Below are positions 58,044-64,000 of a DNA stretch of 64,000 bases, one piece after another (positions within the stretch are counted from its first letter, which is position 1; the number at the start of each line of letters is the position of its first letter). The stretch lies in the NCBI RefSeq assembly GCF_040654855.1, contig NZ_JBFAIU010000003.1:1-64000 (forward strand), read 5' to 3'. A program made the position numbers and the translations under genes. This DNA is from Asanoa sp040654855. GTDB taxonomy: Bacteria; Actinomycetota; Actinomycetes; Mycobacteriales; Micromonosporaceae. The notes under the pieces were generated by a model that was not told where the DNA came from, searched no databases, and was given only the letters and a program-made list of their open reading frames with translations.

Positions 58044-59053
58044 CGACGACCGTTCTCCGACACCGGCTGTTCTGGCCCGTCGCGATGCTGGTCGCGCTGC
58101 TGGTCAGCAACCTGTTCTTCACGCCCGACTTCTTCGCCGTCGAGCTCCGCGACGGGCACTTCTACGGCAGCCTCTTCGACATCCTCCGGCAGGGCGCGCC
58201 GCTGCTCCTCGTCGCGCTCGGCATGACGCTGGTCATCGCGACCGGCGGCATCGACCTGTCGGTGGGCGCCGTGGTGGCCATCTCGGGAGCGCTGGCCTGT
58301 CAGCAGATCAGCGGCCTCGCCGACCAGGGTGCGGTCGGCGGTGTCCTGTTCGCGGTGGCACTGGCCCTGCTGCTCTGCGCGGGGCTGGGACTGTGGAACG
58401 GCTTCCTGGTGGGCGTCGTCGGCATCCAACCGATCATCGCGACGCTGATCCTGATGATCGCCGGCCGTGGCGTCGCGCAGCTGATCACCGACGGCCAGAT
58501 CATCAACGTCAACTCGCCGCCGTACAAGGCGATCGCCACGGGCTTCCTCGTGGCCATCCCGGTGCCGATCATCATCGCCGCCGCGCTGGTGGCGGCCGTC
58601 GCACTGGTCACCCGGCGCAGTGCGTTCGGCATGTTGCTCGAGTCGGTGGGCGGCAACGCCGGTGCGAGCCGGTTGGCCGGCATCCGGTCCCGACGGTTGA
58701 TCATCATCGCGTACGTGGCCTGCGCGCTCTGTGCCGGCGTGGCCGGGCTGATGGTCAGCTCGACCGTCTCCAGCGCGGACGGCAACAACGCCGGCTCGCT
58801 GATCGAGCTCGACGCGATCCTCGCGGTCGTGATCGGCGGCACCTCGCTGCTCGGCGGGCGCTTCTCGATCGCCGGCACGGTCATCGGCGCGGTGCTGATC
58901 AAGACGCTGGACACGACGGTCTACACGATCGGCATCCCGCCCGAGGTCACCCTCCTGTTCAAGGCGGTGGTCGTGGTGATCCTCTGCCTCGTGCAGGCGC
59001 CCGCCTTCCGCGCCCGGTTCACCCGTCGCCAGCCAGCGGAGGTGTCGGCATGA
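58040..59053 (+). CDS. ytfT: sugar ABC transporter permease (YtfT)
   Basis: The 337-residue CUT2 permease (BPD_transp_2 type) has about nine or ten helices. It shows GMTLVIATGGIDLSVGAVVA, AFGMLLESVGGNAGASRLAG and LDAILAVVIGGTSLLGGRFS. Its ATG overlaps the ytfR stop by four bases. It pairs with the YjfF-type permease encoded next, an arrangement identical to the E. coli ytfQRT-yjfF operon. Confidence 0.92.
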   Translation: MTTTVLRHRLFWPVAMLVALLVSNLFFTPDFFAVELRDGHFYGSLFDILRQGAPLLLVALGMTLVIATGGIDLSVGAVVAISGALACQQISGLADQGAVGGVLFAVALALLLCAGLGLWNGFLVGVVGIQPIIATLILMIAGRGVAQLITDGQIINVNSPPYKAIATGFLVAIPVPIIIAAALVAAVALVTRRSAFGMLLESVGGNAGASRLAGIRSRRLIIIAYVACALCAGVAGLMVSSTVSSADGNNAGSLIELDAILAVVIGGTSLLGGRFSIAGTVIGAVLIKTLDTTVYTIGIPPEVTLLFKAVVVVILCLVQAPAFRARFTRRQPAEVSA

Positions 59054-60063
59054 TGGATCTCGATACCCGGTTGCCGACCGAGCAGCCACCCGTCGCGGCC
59101 CGGGTGCGCCGGTTCGCGCTGCGCCACAAGTACCTGCCGGTCACCGCGACGGCCGTGCTCATCTCGCTGATGTACGGCCTCGGCGTCATCAACTACAGCG
59201 GCTTCAGCGACACCCAGATCGTGCTCAACATCTTCATCGACAACGCGTTCCTGCTCGTGGTCGCGGTCGGCATGACTTTCGTGATCCTGACCGGTGGCAT
59301 CGACCTGTCCGTCGGGGCGGTGGTCGCGCTGACCACGATGGTGGTCGCGCTGCTGCTCGAAAACGGCTGGCCGGCGGCCGTCGTGCTGCCGGTCGCGCTG
59401 CTGATGGGCGCGACGATCGGGCTCGGGATGGGCCTGATGATCCACTACTTCGAGGTGCAGCCGTTCATCGCGACGCTGGCGGGCATGTTCCTCGCCCGCG
59501 GGCTCTGCTACGTGATCAGCACCGAGTCGATCGGCATCGACGACCCGTTCTGGGAGCGGGTCGCCAACGCCCAGATCTGGTTCGGCGGCTGGTTCATCAC
59601 GATCAGCGTGCTGGTCGCGCTCGTCGTCGTGCTGATCGCGGCGTACGTGCTGGCGTACACGAAGTTCGGTCGTGACGTCTACGCGGTCGGCGGCAACCCG
59701 CAGTCGGCGATGCTGATGGGTCTGCGGGTGGGCCGCACCCGGATCGCCGTCTACACGATCAGCGGGCTCTGCTCGGGCCTGGGCGGGGTGCTGCTCAGCT
59801 TCTACATGCTGTCCGGCTACGGGCTGCACGCCTCCGGCATGGAGCTGGACGCGATCGCCGCGGTGGTCATCGGCGGCACGCTGCTCACCGGCGGCTCCGG
59901 CTATCTGCTCGGCACCGTCCTGGGCGTGCTGGTGCTCGGCCTGATCCAGACGATCATCACGTTCCAGGGTGATCTGAGCTCCTGGTGGACGAAGATCTTT
60001 ATCGGACTGTTCCTGTTCGTCTTCATCGTCCTGCAGCGCGCCGTAACCCGGCGTCGCCGCTGA
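59050..60063 (+). CDS. yjfF: sugar ABC transporter permease (YjfF)
   Basis: The 337-residue CUT2 permease shows GMTFVILTGGIDLSVGAVVA, YAVGGNPQSAMLMGLRVGRT and AIAAVVIGGTLLTGGSGYLL. It is the second membrane subunit beside YtfT. The ATG at 59050 overlaps the ytfT stop (ATGA); a second in-frame ATG is at 59053. It ends 12 bases before araB, so import and catabolism are encoded in one transcript. Confidence 0.93.
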   Translation: MMDLDTRLPTEQPPVAARVRRFALRHKYLPVTATAVLISLMYGLGVINYSGFSDTQIVLNIFIDNAFLLVVAVGMTFVILTGGIDLSVGAVVALTTMVVALLLENGWPAAVVLPVALLMGATIGLGMGLMIHYFEVQPFIATLAGMFLARGLCYVISTESIGIDDPFWERVANAQIWFGGWFITISVLVALVVVLIAAYVLAYTKFGRDVYAVGGNPQSAMLMGLRVGRTRIAVYTISGLCSGLGGVLLSFYMLSGYGLHASGMELDAIAAVVIGGTLLTGGSGYLLGTVLGVLVLGLIQTIITFQGDLSSWWTKIFIGLFLFVFIVLQRAVTRRRR

Positions 60064-60074
60064 GGGGTGGGCCC

Positions 60075-61718
60075 ATGGCCGCGCATGTGATCGGGATCGA
60101 CTTCGGCACGCTCTCGGGTCGGGCCGTCGTGGTCCGGGTGTCCGACGGCGCCGAGGTCGGTTCCGCGGTGCACGAGTACGCGCACGGCGCCGTCGAGCGC
60201 GCCCTGCCTGGCACCGGGCGGCCGCTTCCGCCGAGCTGGGCCCTGCAGGTGCCGCAGGACTGGCGCGACGTGGTGCGTGAGGCGGTGCCCAAGGCGCTCG
60301 CGGCCGCCGACGTCCCCGCCTCGGACGTCGTCGGCATCGGCACCGACTTCACCGCCTGCACGGTGCTGCCGACGCTGGCCGACGGCACCCCGCTCTGCGA
60401 GCTCGACGGCCTGGCGGACCGGCCGCACGCGTACCCGAAACTCTGGAAGCACCACGCCGCACAGGGCCAGGCCGACCGGATCAACGCGGTGGCCGAGGCG
60501 CGCGGCGAGCCGTGGCTGCGCCGCTACGGCGGCCGGATCTCGTCAGAGTGGCAGTTCGCCAAGGGCCTGCAGGTGCTCGACGAGGACCCGGAGCTCTACG
60601 ACCGCGCCGAGCGCTGGATCGAGGCGGCCGACTGGATCGTCTGGGAGCTGTGCGGTGCGGAGACGCGCAACGTGTGCACCGCGGGCTACAAGGGGATCCA
60701 CCAGGACGACTCCTATCCTTCGCGCGACTACCTCGCCGCGCTCGACCCGCGGTTCGCCGACTTCGTCGACAAGCTGCGGCATCCACTGTCCCCATTGGGT
60801 GGTCGGGCCGGCTCGCTGACCGCGCGCGCGGCCGCGCTCACCGGCCTGCCCGAGGGCATCGCGGTCGCCGTCGGCAACGTCGACGCGCACGTCACCGCGC
60901 CGGCCGCCCGGGCCGTCGAGCCCGGCCAGCTCGTCGCCATCATGGGCACCTCCACCTGCCACGTGCTCTCCAGCGACCAGCTCGCCGAGGTGCCCGGGAT
61001 GTGCGGGGTGGTGGCCGACGGGATCGTCTCCGGGCTGTGGGGCTACGAGGCCGGCCAGAGCGGCGTCGGCGACATCTTCGCGTGGTTCGCGTCGACCTCG
61101 GTGCCACCGTCCTATCTGGACGACGCCGCGGCCGCGGGGCGGGACATCCACGAGCACCTGAGCGCGCTGGCGGCCGCGCAGCCGGTGGGCGCACACGGCC
61201 TGGTCGCGCTCGACTGGCACAGCGGCAACCGGTCGGTGCTGGTCGACCACGCGCTCTCCGGCGTGATCCTCGGCCAGACGCTGGCCACCCGGCCGGAGGA
61301 GCAGTACCGCGCGCTCGTCGAGGCGACCGCGTACGGCACCCGGATGATCATCGAGACGTTCGAGGCGGCCGGCGTGCCGGTCACCGAGGTGGTCGCGGCG
61401 GGCGGGCTGCTCAAGAACGCGTTCCTCATGCAGGTGTACGCCGACGTGCTGCGCCGCCCGATCGCGGTGATCGGCTCGGCGCAGGGCCCCGCGCTGGGCT
61501 CGGCGATCCACGCCGCGGTCGCCGCCGGGCACTACACCGACGTCCGCACCGCGGCGGCCGTGATGGGCAGCCGGGGTCCGGCGGTCTACCGGCCCGATGC
61601 CGAGCGCGCCGACGCGTACGACCCGATCTATGCCGACTACCGCGAGTTGCACGACCACTTCGGGCGCGGGGCCTCGAACGTGTTGCACCGTCTGCACGCC
61701 CGCCGCGCGGGCGCTTGA
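60075..61718 (+). CDS. araB: L-ribulokinase
   Basis: The 547-residue FGGY-family kinase starts MAAHVIGIDFGTLSGRAVVV, the N-terminal phosphate-binding part. It has IGTDFTACTVLPTLADGTPL in the sugar-binding region, IMGTSTCHVL and VAAGGLLKNAFLMQVYADVL in the ATP lobe. AraB phosphorylates L-ribulose to L-ribulose 5-phosphate. Length fits the family (about 550-570). It is followed 17 bases later by araA. No araD (epimerase) gene is found in the window. Confidence 0.96.
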   Translation: MAAHVIGIDFGTLSGRAVVVRVSDGAEVGSAVHEYAHGAVERALPGTGRPLPPSWALQVPQDWRDVVREAVPKALAAADVPASDVVGIGTDFTACTVLPTLADGTPLCELDGLADRPHAYPKLWKHHAAQGQADRINAVAEARGEPWLRRYGGRISSEWQFAKGLQVLDEDPELYDRAERWIEAADWIVWELCGAETRNVCTAGYKGIHQDDSYPSRDYLAALDPRFADFVDKLRHPLSPLGGRAGSLTARAAALTGLPEGIAVAVGNVDAHVTAPAARAVEPGQLVAIMGTSTCHVLSSDQLAEVPGMCGVVADGIVSGLWGYEAGQSGVGDIFAWFASTSVPPSYLDDAAAAGRDIHEHLSALAAAQPVGAHGLVALDWHSGNRSVLVDHALSGVILGQTLATRPEEQYRALVEATAYGTRMIIETFEAAGVPVTEVVAAGGLLKNAFLMQVYADVLRRPIAVIGSAQGPALGSAIHAAVAAGHYTDVRTAAAVMGSRGPAVYRPDAERADAYDPIYADYRELHDHFGRGASNVLHRLHARRAGA

Positions 61719-61735
61719 CCGCAGGGAGGACGGAC

Positions 61736-63226
61736 ATGAGCCGTTTGTGGTTCCTCACAGGTAGCCAGGAGCTCTACGGCGCGGACACGCTGCGCCAGGT
61801 CGCCGCGCAGTCGCAGGAGATCGCGGCCGTCCTCGACGCCTCGGCCGACGTGCCGGCCGCCGTCGAATGGCAGCCCGTGCTCACCTCGTCGGACGCCATC
61901 CTGCGCTGCTGCCGGGCCGCGGCCAGCACGGAGGGCGTGATCGGGGTGATCGCCTGGATGCACACGTTCTCGCCGGCCAAGATGTGGATCGCCGGGCTGG
62001 ACGCGCTCGACGTGCCGCTGCTGCACCTGCACACGCAGTCCAATGTGGCCTTGCCGTGGGCCGACATCGACATGGACTTCATGAACCTCAACCAGGCGGC
62101 GCACGGCGACCGCGAGTTCGGCTACGTGCAGACCCGCCTCGGCGTGCCGCGCAAGACGGTGGCCGGGCACGTCAGCGACCCGCGGGTGACCGCCCGGATC
62201 GGCGGATGGACGCGGGCCGCGCTGGGCCGGGCGGAGATGCGGTCGCTGCGGCTGGCCCGGTTCGGCGACAACATGCGCGACGTGGCCGTCACCGAAGGCG
62301 ACAAGGTCGAGGCCCAGCTGCACTTCGGGGTGTCGGTCAACACGTACGGCGTGACGGAGCTGGCCGCCGCCGTCGACGACGCGACGGACTCTGATGTGGA
62401 CAAGCTCGTCACGGAGTACGACCAGGTCTACGCGCTGTCCCCGGAGCTGCGGCCCGGCGGTGAACGACACGAGTCGCTCCGCTACGCCGGCCGGATCGAG
62501 CTGGGCCTGCGTTCCTTCCTCACCGACGGCGGCTTTCGGGCGTTCACCACGAACTTCGAGGACCTGGGCGGGTTGCGGCAGCTGCCCGGGCTCGCGGTGC
62601 AGCGCCTGATGGCCGACGGCTACGGCTTCGGCGGCGAGGGCGACTGGAAGACCGCGGTGCTGGTCCGCACGCTGAAGGCGATGTCGGCCGGGCTGCCCGG
62701 CGGCACCTCGTTCATGGAGGATTACACCTACGACCTGACCCCCGGCCACGAGCGCACGCTGGGCGCGCACATGCTGGAGATCTGCCCGTCGATCGCCGGC
62801 GGCACACCGCGCGCCGAGATCCATCCGCTGTCGATCGGTGGCCGGGAGGACCCGGTCCGTCTGGTCTTCGACGCCGCACCCGGCCCGGCCGTGGTGATCG
62901 GCCTGGCGGACCTGGGCGATCGCTTCCGCCTCGTGGCCAACGAGGTCGACGTCGTGCCGGCGGACCACCCGTTGCCGAAACTGCCCGTGGCCCGGGCGAT
63001 CTGGACGCCGCGACCGGACCTGCTCACCGCGGCCGAGGCCTGGCTGACCGCGGGTGGTCCACACCACACGGCCCTGACCCAGGCCCTCGGCGCCGCGGAA
63101 CTCCACGACCTGGCCGAGCTGACGGGGACCGAACTCGCCCTTGTGGACGGCCAGACGACCGTCCGGCGCTTCGTCCAGGAACTGCGCTGGACGGCCGCGT
63201 ACCACCGGCTGGCCCGGGGTCTCTGA
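61736..63226 (+). CDS. araA: L-arabinose isomerase
   Basis: The 496-residue protein starts MSRLWFLTGSQELYGADTLR, a hallmark of AraA. It also shows WMHTFSPAKMWIAGL, HLHTQSNVALPW and GFGGEGDWKTAVLVRTLKAM, and the Mn-binding Glu/His residues lie in the last motifs. It converts L-arabinose to L-ribulose. The ribosome binding site GGGAGGA precedes the ATG at 61736. It is the last gene of the LacI-controlled operon; araD is missing here and may be elsewhere. Confidence 0.97.
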   Translation: MSRLWFLTGSQELYGADTLRQVAAQSQEIAAVLDASADVPAAVEWQPVLTSSDAILRCCRAAASTEGVIGVIAWMHTFSPAKMWIAGLDALDVPLLHLHTQSNVALPWADIDMDFMNLNQAAHGDREFGYVQTRLGVPRKTVAGHVSDPRVTARIGGWTRAALGRAEMRSLRLARFGDNMRDVAVTEGDKVEAQLHFGVSVNTYGVTELAAAVDDATDSDVDKLVTEYDQVYALSPELRPGGERHESLRYAGRIELGLRSFLTDGGFRAFTTNFEDLGGLRQLPGLAVQRLMADGYGFGGEGDWKTAVLVRTLKAMSAGLPGGTSFMEDYTYDLTPGHERTLGAHMLEICPSIAGGTPRAEIHPLSIGGREDPVRLVFDAAPGPAVVIGLADLGDRFRLVANEVDVVPADHPLPKLPVARAIWTPRPDLLTAAEAWLTAGGPHHTALTQALGAAELHDLAELTGTELALVDGQTTVRRFVQELRWTAAYHRLARGL

Positions 63227-63231
63227 CGCGG

Positions 63232-63405
63232 TTGGAGGTGGTCACGGCGATCGTGACCGCCAACGAGTCGATGTCGCAGTCGGCGCAGCAGCTCAGCCGG
63301 ACAGTGGTGGAGCTGGTCGCGCGCGCCAAGGAACCGGTGGCGCTCCCGGCCGGCCCCGAACTGCCGGCTGCGCTGCTGCAACAGGCGCCGGCCGTCAGGG
63401 CTTGA
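63232..63405 (+). CDS. short open frame, possible remnant of a chemoreceptor-like C-terminus
   Basis: A TTG-initiated frame of 57 residues begins six bases after the araA stop. It contains TAIVTANESMSQSAQQLSRT, then VVELVARAKEP, which recalls the C-terminal end of methyl-accepting chemotaxis proteins, followed by a Pro/Ala-rich tail. There is no good ribosome binding site for TTG 63232 or GTG 63253. Its end overlaps the convergent DnaN-like gene. It may be a decayed fragment, a tiny protein or chance; confidence is low. Confidence 0.3.
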   Translation: MEVVTAIVTANESMSQSAQQLSRTVVELVARAKEPVALPAGPELPAALLQQAPAVRA

Positions 63406-64000
63406 CGGGCATCAGCAGGGAGTACGCGCGGTCGTCGGCGCTGCGGCGGATGGCCAGCGGGCGGATCGGGCCGTCGAGCTCGAGCACCAGCTGGCCGTCG
63501 CCGCCCGCTTCGAGGGCCTGGAGGAGGAACTCGCGGTTGACCGCGACGTGGTCGTCGTGCCGGTCGGCGTCGCTGACCACGTCGATTCGTGCGCCCTCGC
63601 CGATGGCCAGCACGACCAGCTCGTGGTCCCTGCCTTTCGTGATGGCCGCGCGGAGCACCGCCGGGTCGACCGCCGCCGTGCGCGGGTCGCCGCCCGTGGT
63701 GCGCGCCTCGATCGCCCGGCGCCAGTCGGTGTAGTCGTACTGGCGCGGTGTGTCCTTGATCGTCCAACCGTCGCCGGTGGCCTCGATGCTGGAGCCGTCG
63801 AGGCGGAGGGTGACCGGCTCGCTCGTGCGTTTGCCGCGCAGTTCGTCGACCCAGGGGAGCGGGGCGATCACCCTGACCGGCTCGCCGGTGACGGTGACGG
63901 GTTCGCGGTGGATCGCCATCCGGTAGCGGTCGGTGGCCACGAAGGTCACCGCGTCCGGTTCGACGTCGACCAGGACGCCGGTGAGCATCGGCAGCTCGGG
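63395..64000 (-). CDS. DNA polymerase III beta subunit (DnaN)-like protein, 5' end cut by window edge
   Basis: The 201 visible residues run open to base 64000. They show PELPMLTGVLVDVEPDAVTF and VATDRYRMAI, which match the start of the second clamp domain of DnaN. The C-terminus PLAIRRSADDRAYSLLMPVK matches the clamp end. The first domain lies beyond the window. The housekeeping dnaN sits beside dnaA, which is not seen here, so this may be a paralogue; actinomycetes also have MerR-clamp fusion proteins. It is convergent with the araBA operon. Confidence 0.8.
   Translation of the reverse strand, partial: PELPMLTGVLVDVEPDAVTFVATDRYRMAIHREPVTVTGEPVRVIAPLPWVDELRGKRTSEPVTLRLDGSSIEATGDGWTIKDTPRQYDYTDWRRAIEARTTGGDPRTAAVDPAVLRAAITKGRDHELVVLAIGEGARIDVVSDADRHDDHVAVNREFLLQALEAGGDGQLVLELDGPIRPLAIRRSADDRAYSLLMPVKP

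Overview
The window comes from a high-GC Gram-positive actinomycete. The likely family is Micromonosporaceae, or a close relative. Supporting signs are very GC-rich third codon positions, frequent GTG/TTG starts with GGAGG-type ribosome binding sites, SigE-family ECF sigma factors, homologues of the Streptomyces SCO2521-SCO2524 genes, a DivIVA-like coiled-coil protein, and a perfect actinobacterial LexA box. The family assignment is inference. I see no rRNA, tRNA, CRISPR array, integrase or insertion sequence. The DNA is almost fully coding; only 14742-15254 is a gene-free stretch longer than 300 bases.

Region 1 (1-6480) holds a MarR-dienelactone hydrolase-VOC operon facing an NADPH:FMN reductase across a divergent promoter with two inverted repeats. 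This resembles MhqR-type quinone/electrophile detoxification sets. After it come a STAS protein, a CynX/NimT-type MFS exporter with a divergent GntR regulator, mscL, and a 76-residue gene behind a perfect LexA/SOS box.

Region 2 (5548-14741) is the most unusual part. Homologues of the uncharacterised SCO2521, SCO2522, SCO2523 (MinD-like P-loop) and SCO2524 families flank a 1445-residue DUF4062-NACHT-HEAT protein. The architecture is that of bacterial NLR-like (STAND) proteins, many of which act in phage defence.

Region 3 (14742-34252) is mixed housekeeping and accessory content. It has a secreted metzincin-like protease, a stand-alone glutamate-synthase-type FMN protein, two divergent SigE/membrane anti-sigma pairs, and a GAF histidine kinase/NarL-type regulator pair. 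It also has an SDR-QueA-like operon, a DivIVA-like protein, hydrolases, a methyltransferase, and TetR/HxlR regulators with clear operator candidates.

Region 4 (34249-49123) is a LacI-controlled locus for plant-type arabinosides. It encodes a cytoplasmic GH127 beta-L-arabinofuranosidase, a CUT1 ABC importer, a secreted Tat GH127, a secreted GH43, a large secreted MGH1-like hydrolase and a secreted zinc metallopeptidase. Three of the four secreted proteins carry the same discoidin-like module. The mix of arabinosidases with a peptidase suggests attack on arabinosylated hydroxyproline-rich glycoproteins.

Region 5 (49166-54201) has a TetR regulator/DHA2 exporter pair with a five-copy, ~20-bp-period operator array, and a membrane-anchored M16 peptidase coupled to a DUF4034-like protein.

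Region 6 (54273-63226) is a second LacI-controlled operon: a YtfQ-YtfR-YtfT-YjfF furanose ABC importer, then araB and araA. Together with region 4 it would release, import and isomerise/phosphorylate L-arabinose. The window ends inside a DnaN-like sliding-clamp gene.
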